This document shows, piece by piece, positions 15,935-24,597 of a stretch of 64,000 nucleotides of DNA (within the stretch, counting starts at the first letter, position 1; each line of letters begins with the position of its first letter). The position numbers and the translations under genes are program-made. Where the stretch lies: positions 62,001 to 126,000 of the forward strand of contig JAWWOO010000040.1 of assembly GCA_033851545.1 (NCBI GenBank). The letters are read 5' to 3'. This DNA is from JAWWOL01 sp033851545 (GTDB taxonomy: Bacteria > Actinomycetota > Actinomycetes > JAWWOL01). A model generated the notes under the pieces. That model saw only the letters and a program-made list of their open reading frames with translations. It made no database searches and had not been told where the DNA came from.

Positions 15935-16385
15935 CCCCTTGTTCCTGCTGGTCGGCCTGCGCCATGCCCGTAGTAATCAGACGACGTAAACTGCCGTTGA
16001 TATAGGAGCCCCAGGCACTTGAGCAGTCATTGAAGCACTCATATCCGGGGACCAACCCTAGGTGAGTGAAGCGGACCTCTGCTTTGTCACCCTTCTGTGA
16101 GATCTCAAAGGTAATGTCTGTGCCCTTCCACTCCGTCTTGTCCTGGGTAAATTTGAGTTGGGCGTCTACCACATGCCAGACCACCTTCTTGCCCGGGATC
16201 GACTCTGTGATCTTCTGCGTGCTGCGATGAAGGTCCTCGTACCGATAGGTGAACTCGTCGTCGAGTCCCTCGGTGTTCCCTTCAATGTCCCCGGTCCACC
16301 ACCCTCGAACATTATTGATGGCGTCGAAGACTTCTTCCGGCGTTTGGTCCACGGTAAAGGTCGTAGTGAAGCTTGCATCATTCAT
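15915..16385 (-). CDS. SRPBCC/AHSA1-type ligand-binding domain protein
   Basis: A 156-residue START-like fold: SFTTTFTVDQTPEEVFDAIN followed by NVRGWWTGDIEG, a middle strand region KKVVWHVVDAQLKFTQDKTE, and the closing helix FNDCSSAWGSYINGSLRRLI. Family members bind hydrophobic ligands or act as cochaperone-like domains. The ATG at 16385 has GAGGAG upstream. The stop lies inside the next gene, DUF2182, and only 8 bases separate it from the upstream SDR stop, so SDR-SRPBCC-DUF2182 form one transcript. Confidence 0.88.
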   Translation of the reverse strand: MNDASFTTTFTVDQTPEEVFDAINNVRGWWTGDIEGNTEGLDDEFTYRYEDLHRSTQKITESIPGKKVVWHVVDAQLKFTQDKTEWKGTDITFEISQKGDKAEVRFTHLGLVPGYECFNDCSSAWGSYINGSLRRLITTGMAQADQQEQGDEQVGQ

Positions 16386-16393
16386 GATTCTCC

Positions 16394-17119
16394 TCAGGAC
16401 GCTGCGGGCTCTGCTTGGACGAACGTCGCGTTCTGGCGCTCGAGCGCCTTGCCGGCACCGTTGCGCCAGCTCTCCGCCATGGACGCCGACATGGGATCGG
16501 GGAAGATGTCCTCCTCCCCTTTCTCCACTCCGTCGAAGATCGCGCGCGCGACGGCCTCCGGAGAGGACTTCGGTATGTCGAAGCCACGGTTCATGTCGGT
16601 GTCCACGGGGCCGGCCATGACCGCGTGGACGCTTACTCCCCGTCCGGCCAACAGAGCCCGCCAGGATTGTGAAAGGGAGAACGCGGCCGCCTTCGAGATC
16701 GAGTAGGCCGGAATGACCGGCAAGGCGGCAAAGGCCGTCACCGACAGAACGTTGACGATGGCTCCCTGAGAACGAGTCAGCAACGGGAGGAAGGCCTGGG
16801 TCACCCCGTAGGTGCCGTAGAGGTTGACGGCGAGGTGCTGCTCGAGTGCGGCGCGATCGCTGAGGTCATCGAAAAGCGCCAGGCCGGCGTTGTTGATGAG
16901 GATATCGAGAGACTCGACCCTCTCCGCGGCCGCCTGGGTCTGCGCAGCGTTGGTCACGTCGAGGATCACGGGTGTGACGCGCCCATCGGCGTGGGCCAAG
17001 GGCTGGCGGGTGCCGGCGTACACCCGCTTCGCGCCTCTCCTCAAGGCTTCCTCGACGAGCGCTTGCCCGATGCCCCGATTGGCCCCAGTAACCAGGACTG
17101 TTCTGTCGGCGATTGTCAT
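16394..17119 (-). CDS. Short-chain dehydrogenase/reductase
   Basis: A 241-residue SDR with an intact TGANRGIG cofactor motif, NNAG, the catalytic Ser in VNVLSVTAF, and YSISK. The acidic residue after the second strand is not in the NAD-type place (YAGTRQP), so NADPH is more likely. The GAGGAGGACGC ribosome site is very strong. It is the first gene of the SDR-SRPBCC-DUF2182 group, which suggests a shared stress or small-molecule detoxification role, but this is inference. Confidence 0.92.
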   Translation of the reverse strand: MTIADRTVLVTGANRGIGQALVEEALRRGAKRVYAGTRQPLAHADGRVTPVILDVTNAAQTQAAAERVESLDILINNAGLALFDDLSDRAALEQHLAVNLYGTYGVTQAFLPLLTRSQGAIVNVLSVTAFAALPVIPAYSISKAAAFSLSQSWRALLAGRGVSVHAVMAGPVDTDMNRGFDIPKSSPEAVARAIFDGVEKGEEDIFPDPMSASMAESWRNGAGKALERQNATFVQAEPAAS

Positions 17120-17340
17120 GCGTCCTCCTCATAGTTAGAACCGTCCGCGGACGGCGGAAGCCCGTAGCGGGCGGGATTTGAGACCGACCCGCCGGCGACA
17201 GCGAACGCGGGGTCGTGAGTGGCGAGGGCCAGTCCGGCTTCGACGTGACTGCCTGCCGTCCGATCAGCCAGCAGACCCACTGCGGCCAGGTGACGACGTC
17301 GCCGAGGTTCACGCACGACCAAGGCCCGGCCTGCCGACAT
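17116..17340 (-). other. Doubtful small ORF upstream of the SDR
   Basis: A 74-codon ORF overlaps the SDR start by four bases (ATGA). Its second half, HVEAGLALATHDPAFAVAGG, looks protein-like, while its first half is Arg-rich and out of character. I recognise no family. It could be the decayed end of a gene formerly heading this operon. The stretch 17120-17396 shows no other convincing coding or regulatory feature. Confidence 0.25.
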
Positions 17341-17396
17341 CGCGGCCCGCCTGGGCTGACGAGGCGTTGGCTGTCAGCGCCTCAGCCGACCACCCG

Positions 17397-17735
17397 TCAG
17401 CCGGGCGGGTCGGCCAGGAAGGCCGACAACCGGGCGAGCGAGCCGTCCCAGTCCGCGGCGAGCGCGGCCAGGTAGGACTGCGCGACCTTGATCGGCCCCG
17501 ACCGGTGCCGGTAGAGCACCCGTCGCCCCCCGCCGGCGTCGCTGGTCACCAGGCCCGCCTCGGCGAGCAGTGCGAGGTGCTTGGCGATGCCCTGCCGGGT
17601 GATGGACAACCGACCGGACAGATCGGTCGCGGTGCTCGGTCCGTGCTCGGCAAGCGAGGCGAGGATCGCCCGCCGGTTAGGGTCGGCCAGCGCCGCAAAG
17701 ACGGCGGCCGACAGCTCCTCGGGATCAGGCGGCAT
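17397..17735 (-). CDS. ArsR-family (HTH) transcriptional regulator
   Basis: A 112-residue winged-helix regulator starting MPPDPEELSAAVFAALADPN. The sequence RRAILASLAEHGPSTATDLS then GRLSITRQGIAKHLALLAEAGLV is the ArsR recognition region with the usual KHL helix. No metal-binding Cys motif is present, so this is the non-metal subgroup typically paired with SRPBCC genes. Its start overlaps the end of the SRPBCC gene by 11 bases. Two GCAAC-N6-GTTGC repeats upstream of the SRPBCC gene are probable binding sites, giving autoregulation. Confidence 0.9.
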   Translation of the reverse strand: MPPDPEELSAAVFAALADPNRRAILASLAEHGPSTATDLSGRLSITRQGIAKHLALLAEAGLVTSDAGGGRRVLYRHRSGPIKVAQSYLAALAADWDGSLARLSAFLADPPG

Positions 17736-18162
17736 CGAGGTAAGCCACGAGCTCGTCGAGCTCCGCGCGCCACCCCTGGATGTTGCCCTGGTAGGTCGGC
17801 TCCAGCCACTCATCGGGGAGCTGGGCGAAGCCGGTCTCGGTGACGGTGAGCCGGGTGCCGGATGCGGTCGGCTCGAGGGCGAACTCGACGTAGGTCCGCC
17901 TCGGGTCTCCCTCAGGCGCCCCGTTGATCCCCCAGGTGTAGGCGAACACCGACATCGGGTCCACCACCTTGATAGCGAGGGTGTTCTCCGCGTTGCCGTA
18001 CTGCTCCCAGCGCATGAGCACGTCGTGGCCTGGAGTGATCTCCCCGTCCGCGTGGCTGCCGAACCAGCTCGAGATGCCGTCGAGCGTGGTGAGGGCGGCC
18101 CAGACCTTCTCCTGTGGGTGCGCGAGGTCGAGGGTGCGGGTGATCGTGTTCGGGATCGGCAT
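17725..18162 (-). CDS. SRPBCC/AHSA1-type domain protein
   Basis: A 145-residue START-like protein: TITRTLDLAHPQEKVWAALT, TLDGISSWFG, a central FAYTWGINGAPEGDPRRTYV region and the closing TYQGNIQGWRAELDELVAYL. This is the AHSA1 pattern usually encoded next to an ArsR regulator. Its ligand is unknown. It is first in a two-gene operon with the ArsR gene, which it overlaps by 11 bases. The operator repeats lie 16-60 bp before its start. Confidence 0.9.
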   Translation of the reverse strand: MPIPNTITRTLDLAHPQEKVWAALTTLDGISSWFGSHADGEITPGHDVLMRWEQYGNAENTLAIKVVDPMSVFAYTWGINGAPEGDPRRTYVEFALEPTASGTRLTVTETGFAQLPDEWLEPTYQGNIQGWRAELDELVAYLDAA

Positions 18163-18178
18163 GGTCGGGGCTCCTATC

Positions 18179-18222
18179 GCAACTGTTCGGTTGCGATAAA
18201 CCTATAGCAACTCCCCGGTTGC
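18179..18222. promoter_or_regulatory. Tandem operator repeats for the ArsR/SRPBCC operon
   Basis: Two copies of GCAAC-N6-GTTGC occur at 18179-18194 (spacer TGTTCG) and 18207-18222 (spacer TCCCCG), 28 bp apart start to start. They lie directly upstream of the SRPBCC-ArsR operon. The even spacing is close to three helical turns, fitting two regulator dimers on nearly the same face. Confidence 0.65.
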
Positions 18223-18255
18223 GTCAACCTGCAGCGGTCGATCACCGCCGGGAGG

Positions 18256-19794
18256 CTATTTGTAGATTGCCTGGATCTCCGAGGCCGCCCGGTAGCCGGT
18301 CTCGACGGCCCCGTTGAGATAGCCCTGGAAGTCGATGGAGGTGTGCTCGCCGGCGAAGTGGCAGCCGCCGCTGGCCTCGGCCTCCGCCCCCGAGAAGCCG
18401 GTGTAGGCGCCGACTCCCCAGTAGGAGTAGGAGCCGAGCGACCACGGATTGCCGGTCCAGTAGTCGATGTAGGCCTTGCCGTTCCACAGCGGCGTGATGC
18501 CCGGGAGGACCGGTTCGAGCTGCTTGAGGAAGGTGGTCGCCCGCTGGGCGGGAGTGCCGTTGGCCGGGGCGAAGGACGCTCCGATCGTCCCGCCGGTGTA
18601 GTCGACCAGGATGCCCTGGGTGCCGGCCTGGGCGCGGGTCACGTCCCAGCTGTTCTGGTAGCCGGTGTCGGCGTACGTCTCGCCGGTGCAACCCTGGTCG
18701 ACCCACAACCGCCGACTGAACTGCAGGTGCAGCTTGCTGTTCGTCCCCATCGTCGAGGAGGCGATCGACTTGAGCTTGATCGCGTTGAAGCCGGCCTTGG
18801 AGTAGTCGACCTTGCGGAGCAGGCTGAACGGCAGGGCCAGGACGACCTGGTCGGCGGTCGTGGACTTGCCGCTGCTCCAGCTCAGCTTGTAGGTGCCGTC
18901 GGCGTTCTTGGCGATGGCGGTCAGCGCCACACCGGTGGTGATCTGGCCTGCGAGTGCCGCAGCCAGACCCGTCACGATGCGGTCGTTGCCGCCGGTCACG
19001 TGGAGCTTCTCGTTGGACGGGCCGAAGATCCGCATCTGTCCCTGCCCCGAGTAGGCCAGCAGGTAGAGCATGTTCAGCGACGACTGCTGCTTGGTCTCGG
19101 CTCCGTACTCGATGTTGTACGCGACGTCGAGCAGCTGGCCGAGTGGGGAGGTGTGGCCGCCCGGGACGATGGCCTCGATGTAGTCGTACAGGCTCAGGTG
19201 GTCGAGGTCCCAGCCGCGCTGCGTGTAGCTGTTGTAGACCGTCGGGTAGGAAGCCGCCGAGACATCGGAGTGGATCTGCTGCCAAATCGCTTTGAGGTCG
19301 TTGGTCATCTGGGTGTAGGTGTAGGGCCTGCCGAAGAAGTAGCCGAGGGTCTCCGTGCCGGCCGCCTCGGCCGCCAACAGGTTGTCCAGGTTGAGCCCGA
19401 GCTCCTGAGCCAGCTGGCGGATCTCGGTGTGGTTCTGGTCGATGAGCTCCCCGCCGTGCTCGGAGACCTGTCCCGCGGCGAACTCCCCGTGGTTGTAGGA
19501 CCAGCAGCGCCCGCCGAGTCGGCTAGAGGCCTCGTAGACGCTCGCGGTGAAGCCTGCCTTCTTCAACTGGTAGGCCGCTGACAGCCCGGCGAGACCGGCA
19601 CCGACCACGGTGATCCGAGGCGCGGTTGCGGCGTTGGCCGCCGGCATCCATCCCGACGTGGCGGCGACCGCCCCCGCGGCCACGATGCCTGACCGGGTCA
19701 GGAACTGGCGCCGGTCCAGCCCCGGGTCGGGCTGAGCCGGGCCGGCAGCGCCGAAGGCGGCGCTGACGCGGCGGGCGAGCGGGGTGCGGCTCAT
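18256..19794 (-). CDS. Tat-exported flavin monoamine oxidase
   Basis: A 512-residue FAD enzyme. A twin-arginine leader is visible: DRRQFLTRSGIVAAGAVAAT at about residues 27-46, with export past AANA. FAD binding is shown by ITVVGAGLAGLSAAYQLKKA and the RLGGRCWS motif, and the C-terminal FAD motif by GEHTSIDFQGYLNGAVETGY. The fold oxidises primary amines or L-amino acids to aldehydes/oxo-acids with H2O2 and ammonia. The mature enzyme should be folded before export and act outside the membrane. It stands alone on the minus strand. Confidence 0.93.
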   Translation of the reverse strand: MSRTPLARRVSAAFGAAGPAQPDPGLDRRQFLTRSGIVAAGAVAATSGWMPAANAATAPRITVVGAGLAGLSAAYQLKKAGFTASVYEASSRLGGRCWSYNHGEFAAGQVSEHGGELIDQNHTEIRQLAQELGLNLDNLLAAEAAGTETLGYFFGRPYTYTQMTNDLKAIWQQIHSDVSAASYPTVYNSYTQRGWDLDHLSLYDYIEAIVPGGHTSPLGQLLDVAYNIEYGAETKQQSSLNMLYLLAYSGQGQMRIFGPSNEKLHVTGGNDRIVTGLAAALAGQITTGVALTAIAKNADGTYKLSWSSGKSTTADQVVLALPFSLLRKVDYSKAGFNAIKLKSIASSTMGTNSKLHLQFSRRLWVDQGCTGETYADTGYQNSWDVTRAQAGTQGILVDYTGGTIGASFAPANGTPAQRATTFLKQLEPVLPGITPLWNGKAYIDYWTGNPWSLGSYSYWGVGAYTGFSGAEAEASGGCHFAGEHTSIDFQGYLNGAVETGYRAASEIQAIYK

Positions 19795-19977
19795 GGGGAC
19801 TCCTCGAGAGGTGAAGGCTCAGCAGTCGGCCTCATCGCCGCGGTATCGGCACCCTAGCGCCGGATTACGCAGAGCGATATGCGAAAGCGGCAACGATATC
19901 CGTTGACTTTTGGCGACCAAACGGCGGATTCCGCGGGGCTTTTGGTTCTCTCACCCGGACGGGGCAGGCTGGAGGGC

Positions 19978-21018
19978 ATGGACTACAGGACTCTTGGCAA
20001 CAGCGGTTGCGCGGTCTCGACACTGGCGCTCGGCACCATGACCTTCGGCAGGGAGACCGACGAGAAGGGCGCGTACGCGCAGCTCGACCGGTTCATCGAG
20101 GCCGGCGGCACGCTCGTCGACACCGCAGACGTCTACGCCGGCGGTGAGTCGGAGGAGATCATCGGCCGCTGGCTGGCCGACCGGCCGCGCGAGGTCACCG
20201 ACCTCGTGGTGCTCGCCACCAAAGGCCGATTCCCCGTTGGCGACAACCCGCCCAACGGCGAGGGGCTCTCGACCCGACACCTCACCCGCGCGCTGGACGC
20301 CTCCCTGCTCCGGCTGGCCGTCGACCACGTCGACCTCTACCAGGCGCACGCGTTCGACCCGCTGACCCCGCTCGAGGAGACGCTGCGTACCTTCGACGGC
20401 TTCATCCAGGCCGGCAAGATCAGCTACTACGGCCTGTCCAACTTCACCGGCTGGCAGCTCACCAAGGCCGTGCTCCTCGCCAAGCAGCTCAACGTCGCGG
20501 CGCCCGTGACGCTGCAGCCGCAGTACAACCTGCTCGTACGGGAGACGGAGTTCGAGATCGTCCCTGCTGCCCTGGACGCAGGCATCGGGCTGCTGCCCTG
20601 GTCGCCCCTCGGCGGCGGCTGGCTCTCGGGCAAGTACAAGAGGGACCAGCGCCCGGCCGGGGCAACCCGGCTGGGTGAGGACCCCAACCGCGGGATGGAG
20701 GCGTACGACAAGCGCAATGCGCAGGCCCACACCTGGGACGTCATCGAGGCGGTGCAGTCGGTGGCCGACAAGCGCGGCATCTCGATGGCGCAGGTGGCGC
20801 TGGCCTGGGTGACCGACCGGCCGTCGGTGACCTCCACGATCCTCGGGGCGCGGACGATGGAGCAGCTCGAGGACAACCTGGTCGCCGCCGACCTGCACCT
20901 CGACAGCGACGAGATTGCCCTGCTGGACAAGGCGAGTGACCCGGGCGCCCGCGACTACCCGTACGGACCGATGGGCGTCCAGCAGCGGAGCCGCCACATC
21001 GCCGGCGGCAAGCGCTAG
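19978..21018 (+). CDS. Aldo/keto reductase
   Basis: A 346-residue NADPH-dependent reductase beginning MDYRTLGNSGCAVSTLALGT. Asp and Tyr (DTADVYAGG), Lys (LATKGRF) and His (YQAHAFD) form the catalytic tetrad. The end shows ILGARTMEQLEDNLVAADLH. The annotated start is the family-consistent ATG at 19978; the frame continues upstream but without family sequence. Its stop overlaps that of the convergent LysR gene by four bases. The second aldo/keto reductase of the window (6331-7302) belongs to a related but distinct branch. Confidence 0.93.
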   Translation: MDYRTLGNSGCAVSTLALGTMTFGRETDEKGAYAQLDRFIEAGGTLVDTADVYAGGESEEIIGRWLADRPREVTDLVVLATKGRFPVGDNPPNGEGLSTRHLTRALDASLLRLAVDHVDLYQAHAFDPLTPLEETLRTFDGFIQAGKISYYGLSNFTGWQLTKAVLLAKQLNVAAPVTLQPQYNLLVRETEFEIVPAALDAGIGLLPWSPLGGGWLSGKYKRDQRPAGATRLGEDPNRGMEAYDKRNAQAHTWDVIEAVQSVADKRGISMAQVALAWVTDRPSVTSTILGARTMEQLEDNLVAADLHLDSDEIALLDKASDPGARDYPYGPMGVQQRSRHIAGGKR

Positions 21019-21884
21019 CGCGACAGCGACTGGGCGCCGCTCGCCAGGATCGTCGCGGACAGCGCCTTGACCGCAGGGCGCTCCGCCGTACGGGGGTTGT
21101 TGAGCAGCACCAGGTCGATCTGGCCGAGCTCAGGCAGCTGGTGCCGTGGGCCCAGGACGGTCAGGTCGGCCGGTACGAGACTCCGTGCCATAGCGGAGAC
21201 GCCGATGCCGGCGACGACCGCGGCGATCAGGCCGTTGACGCCCCGGCACAGGCAGACGCTGCGGTACGGGGTGCCTGTCGCGTCCAGCGCGTCCTGCATG
21301 TGCGTGCGGCTGATGCTGGGGGCCGGGTAGACCACCAGCGGGACCGGCCGGTCCGGTGCCAGCTTGGTCTTGTCCGTGCCGACCCACACCAGTCGCTCGC
21401 GCTGCACCAGCCGGCCGCGGTCGTCCCCGGTCGGGCGCTTGCCCAGGAACAGGTCCAGCCGGTCCTTCTCGAGCCGGCGCTCCAGGGTGCCGCTCTGGTC
21501 GACGGTCAGGTCGAGGTCGACCAGCGGGTTGTCCCGGCGGAAGTCCCGCAGGATCTGCGGCAGCCGCGTCAGCGCCAGGTCGTCGGACATGCCCAGCCGC
21601 AGCCGGCCGCGCGGCTGGGCCCCGGAGAAGAACCGCTCTGCCTGCCCGTACGAGGCGAGGATGTTGCGGGCGAAGCCGATCATTGCCTCGCCGTCCGGGC
21701 TGAGGGACACAGAATGCGTGTCCCGCAGCACAAGTAGCCGTCCCGTGGCCTGCTCCAGCTTGCGGATGTGCTGGCTGACGGTCGGCTGACGGACGCCCAG
21801 TCGTACGGCGGCCTGCGTGAAGCTCCGGGTCTGCGCCACGGCCAGGAACGTCTCGAGCTGGACCGGGTCGTAGGGCATGGTCAT
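21015..21884 (-). CDS. LysR-family transcriptional regulator
   Basis: A 289-residue LysR protein. The N-terminal HTH reads LETFLAVAQTRSFTQAAVRL and GVRQPTVSQHIRKLEQATGR. The effector domain starts near residue 90 (RGRLRLGMSDDLALTRLPQI). LysR proteins usually control divergent genes. Here the divergent neighbour is the MFS transporter that starts 94 bp away, making it the natural target; the convergent aldo/keto reductase is a less direct candidate. No clear T-N11-A palindrome could be fixed by eye in the short intergenic region. Confidence 0.92.
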   Translation of the reverse strand: MTMPYDPVQLETFLAVAQTRSFTQAAVRLGVRQPTVSQHIRKLEQATGRLLVLRDTHSVSLSPDGEAMIGFARNILASYGQAERFFSGAQPRGRLRLGMSDDLALTRLPQILRDFRRDNPLVDLDLTVDQSGTLERRLEKDRLDLFLGKRPTGDDRGRLVQRERLVWVGTDKTKLAPDRPVPLVVYPAPSISRTHMQDALDATGTPYRSVCLCRGVNGLIAAVVAGIGVSAMARSLVPADLTVLGPRHQLPELGQIDLVLLNNPRTAERPAVKALSATILASGAQSLSR

Positions 21885-21978
21885 CTCGTTTCGTTATGAC
21901 GGTAAGTCGGTCGATCGGCCTTCACGATATGTCGTCGGCGACCGAGGATGGAAGTCGGGACTTCGGCGAACAGGAGGC

Positions 21979-23259
21979 ATGGTCGTGACGACGGGCGTGG
22001 TGAGTCGCCCTACGCCGCAGGCCACGCCTCCTCCGACGCCACTGACCGGCATGTTCTCCGCGATGCGGGTCCGCAACTTCCGGCTCTACACCGCCGGCCA
22101 GAGCATCACCAACACCGGCACCTGGATGCAGAGCATCGCCCAGGACTGGCTGGTGCTGGAGCTGACCGGCAGCGCGGCCGCCGTGGGGCTCACCATGGCC
22201 CTGCAGTTCCTGCCCATGCTGCTGCTCGGCGTCTACGGCGGCACCCTGGCCGACCGCTTCGACAAGCGGTCGCTGCTGGTTGCCACCCAGACCGTCAACG
22301 GGGCCCTCACCGCCTTGCTGGCGGTCCTGACCATCACCGGTGCGGTGCGGCCCTGGCAGGTGTACGCGCTGACGCTGGCCGGCGGGTTCGTCTTCGTCGT
22401 GGACAGCCCCACCCGCCAGGTCTTCGTCAACGAGCTCGTCCCGACGGCCTACGTCCGTAACGCCATCGCCCTCAACGCTGCGGTCTTCCAGGCCACGCGG
22501 CTGGTCGGCCCCGCCTTCGCCGGCGTACTGATCAGCACGGTCGGCACCGGGTGGGCCTTCGCCGCCAACGCGTTCAGCTTTCTCGCACCGATCGCGATCC
22601 TGTTGCGGGTCCGCCGGTCCGAGCTGCTGCCCGCACCCCGGGTCGAGCGGGAGCCGGGCCAGATCCGCGAGACCTTGCGCTATGTCTGGAGCCGACCGCA
22701 CCTCGCTTGGACGATCCTGCTGGTCGGAGTCGTCGGCACGTTCGGGCTCAACTTCCCGATCGTGCTGACCGGCATGGCGCGTGGCCCCTTCCACGGCACC
22801 GCTGCCCTGTATGGGCTTTTCAACATCATGCTCGCCGTCGGGTCGATCTCCGGAGCGCTCACGGCGGGTGCGCGGAGGCAGGTGCGGCTGCGCCAGATCA
22901 CGGTGCTCGCGGTGGCCTTCGGCGTGGCGCAGGCGGCCGCCGGCCTTGCTCCCGATCGCGGGATGTTCCTGGTCCTGCTCATCGTGATGGGCCTGACCAA
23001 CCTGGCCTTCCAGGCGATGGCCAACTCGTTCGTCCAGCTGGACGCCGATCCCGCGCACCGCTCCCGGGTCATGGCGTTCTACATGCTGGTCTTCGTCGGT
23101 GGCACCCCGCTCGGCGCGCCGATCATCGGGGCGCTGACGGCTGCCTTCGGTCCGCGTACCGGCATGGTCGTGTGCGGCGTCGTCCCTGCCCTGACCGCCC
23201 TTGCGGTCGGCGCCGTGCTGGCCATCCGCGTGCGCCGCCCCGCGCTGACCGGCGCCTGA
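21979..23259 (+). CDS. MFS transporter (MFS_3/EntS-like exporter)
   Basis: A 426-residue transporter with 12 predicted helices. It has the NFRLYTAGQSITNTGTWMQS start characteristic of MFS_3/EntS-type exporters, and the loop motif GGTLADRFDKRSLLV. A perfect AGGAGG lies just before ATG 21979. It probably exports small molecules or drugs across the cytoplasmic membrane by proton antiport. It is divergent from the LysR gene, which likely regulates it, and converges on the double-DUF427 gene with a hairpin between them. Confidence 0.93.
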   Translation: MVVTTGVVSRPTPQATPPPTPLTGMFSAMRVRNFRLYTAGQSITNTGTWMQSIAQDWLVLELTGSAAAVGLTMALQFLPMLLLGVYGGTLADRFDKRSLLVATQTVNGALTALLAVLTITGAVRPWQVYALTLAGGFVFVVDSPTRQVFVNELVPTAYVRNAIALNAAVFQATRLVGPAFAGVLISTVGTGWAFAANAFSFLAPIAILLRVRRSELLPAPRVEREPGQIRETLRYVWSRPHLAWTILLVGVVGTFGLNFPIVLTGMARGPFHGTAALYGLFNIMLAVGSISGALTAGARRQVRLRQITVLAVAFGVAQAAAGLAPDRGMFLVLLIVMGLTNLAFQAMANSFVQLDADPAHRSRVMAFYMLVFVGGTPLGAPIIGALTAAFGPRTGMVVCGVVPALTALAVGAVLAIRVRRPALTGA

Positions 23260-23265
23260 CCACTT

Positions 23266-23293
23266 ACCGGCTCAGCGTTGCCGACGAGCCGGT
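23266..23293. terminator. Candidate bidirectional terminator hairpin
   Basis: ACCGGCTC and GAGCCGGT form a perfect 8-bp stem around a 12-base loop. The hairpin sits between the convergent MFS and DUF427 genes and ends right at the DUF427 stop. No long T-run follows, as is common in high-GC actinobacteria. Confidence 0.5.
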
Positions 23294-23294
23294 G

Positions 23295-24065
23295 TCACGT
23301 CTTGAAGAAGTGCGTCACCGGGCGCTCGAGCGGCGCGCCGTCGAGGAACAGGTCGACCTTCTCGTTGTAGAAGGCGATCAGCCCGGCGATCGGCAGCAGC
23401 TGACGGGTCGGGAAGTCATAGGCCCACGCCAGGTCCTCGTACGTGGCGTTCCCGGTCACCACCGACCAGTAGCCGCTGGTGTTGCCCTTGTACGGGCAGG
23501 AGGTCCGCGTGTCGCTCGGCACCAGGCGGGTGAAGTCGATGTCGGTGCGGTTGAGGTAGTAGCGGGTCGGCAGCCCGGTCTCGAAGACCATCACCGGGGA
23601 CGACGACTCCGCGAGCACGACGCCGTCGAGCTCCACCCGTACGGTGCGGGTGGAGCGCAACGCATCGACCCGGACGTAGGGGCTGCGCGGGTGGACGAAC
23701 ACCTGCTCGTCCTCCTCGAACCACGCGGCCAGCGCCTCCCAGTCGAAGCGGACCGTCTGCGCGAGGCCGGCCAGCGCGTCGTCGCCGTAGACGCTCGCGG
23801 CGGAAGGGCGGTGAACGTCCCCGGCCTTGAGGCCGACCCGGCGGGTGGTGCCCCTGCGCAGCTTCTGCTCGTGGCCCTCGTCGACCAGCAGCGTCGGATC
23901 GACGTCCGCGACGGGGATGTAGTAGTGCGGATAGGTGGGCGTCTCCCACACGTAGAGCGCGCGGGTCGTGTCCAGCACCACCCGGCCGCCGAGCATCGCC
24001 CTGACCCGCCGGGGTACGGGCTCGACGTGGTTGGCCTCGACGATCAGCTGGGGGTAGTCGGCCAC
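23295..24065 (-). CDS. Protein with two DUF427 domains
   Basis: A 256-residue protein from GTG 24065, which has AAGGAG seven bases upstream. Residues about 15-120 form a first DUF427-like unit (VRAMLGGRVVLDTTRALYVW, ETPTYPHYYIPVADV). Residues about 145-250 form a second complete unit with SCPYKGNTSGYWSV and AWAYDFPTRQLLPIAGLIAF. A tandem form is common in actinobacteria. The catalytic role of the family is unknown. It is divergent from the small membrane protein gene, with 93 bp between. Confidence 0.88.
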   Translation of the reverse strand: MADYPQLIVEANHVEPVPRRVRAMLGGRVVLDTTRALYVWETPTYPHYYIPVADVDPTLLVDEGHEQKLRRGTTRRVGLKAGDVHRPSAASVYGDDALAGLAQTVRFDWEALAAWFEEDEQVFVHPRSPYVRVDALRSTRTVRVELDGVVLAESSSPVMVFETGLPTRYYLNRTDIDFTRLVPSDTRTSCPYKGNTSGYWSVVTGNATYEDLAWAYDFPTRQLLPIAGLIAFYNEKVDLFLDGAPLERPVTHFFKT

Positions 24066-24158
24066 CGGTCGCTCCTTGACATCCTGGACATCGAGCCCTG
24101 TATCAACCTTCGGGGCAACGCCCTCTGTGAGGCATTCGTTCCTTTCGAGGGGGAGACC

Positions 24159-24593
24159 ATGGCTGCACAAGCATTGGCCCAGTCGTTTGCCGGGCCACCG
24201 AAGACACTCCGACTGAGCACGGTGGAGGACCTCGTCGCGGCTCGCGACAGGCAGGCGGGACTGCGTCACCACAAGGTGGTCCTCGACCTGCCAGGGTTCG
24301 ACGCCGGCGAGTCGGCCGCCACCGCGACCAAGCTGACCGGCCTGCTGGACGAGTGCGGGTGTGACACCGGCGCCCGGGCAATGGTGGCCGGCGCGGCGAT
24401 CACACTGGCCGGACTGGCGGCGCTGACCGGACCCTCGGTCAAGCTGCTCCTGCTGAGCCCGCTGAGCGTCGCGGGTGCCGTCGTGGGGGCCGGCTCCGGC
24501 AAGGCGTACGGGCTCGCCCGGTCCCGGCGACAGTTCCGCCGAGAGATCGAGAAGCTGCTGCAGGCACGCACTTCTGACCCGATCGGAGCGTGA
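24159..24593 (+). CDS. Small hypothetical membrane-associated protein
   Basis: A 144-residue protein of no family I recognise. Its first half is soluble (TLRLSTVEDLVAARDRQAGL, HHKVVLDLPGFDAGESAATA). A short DECGCD motif stands at about residue 70, followed by two hydrophobic stretches (ARAMVAGAAITLAGLAALTG and VKLLLLSPLSVAGAVVGAGS) and a basic, charged tail. It probably sits in the membrane as a hairpin. The stop is only 4 bases before the start of the Cys/Trp repeat protein, so the two are co-translated and probably work together. ATG 24159 lies shortly after GGGGGAGA. Confidence 0.7.
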   Translation: MAAQALAQSFAGPPKTLRLSTVEDLVAARDRQAGLRHHKVVLDLPGFDAGESAATATKLTGLLDECGCDTGARAMVAGAAITLAGLAALTGPSVKLLLLSPLSVAGAVVGAGSGKAYGLARSRRQFRREIEKLLQARTSDPIGA

Positions 24594-24597
24594 CCCG

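Noticed and set aside
22551..24158. Long in-frame extension upstream of the small membrane protein gene
   Set aside because: It runs through the MFS and DUF427 genes in another frame; the family-free protein-like part begins only at ATG 24159.
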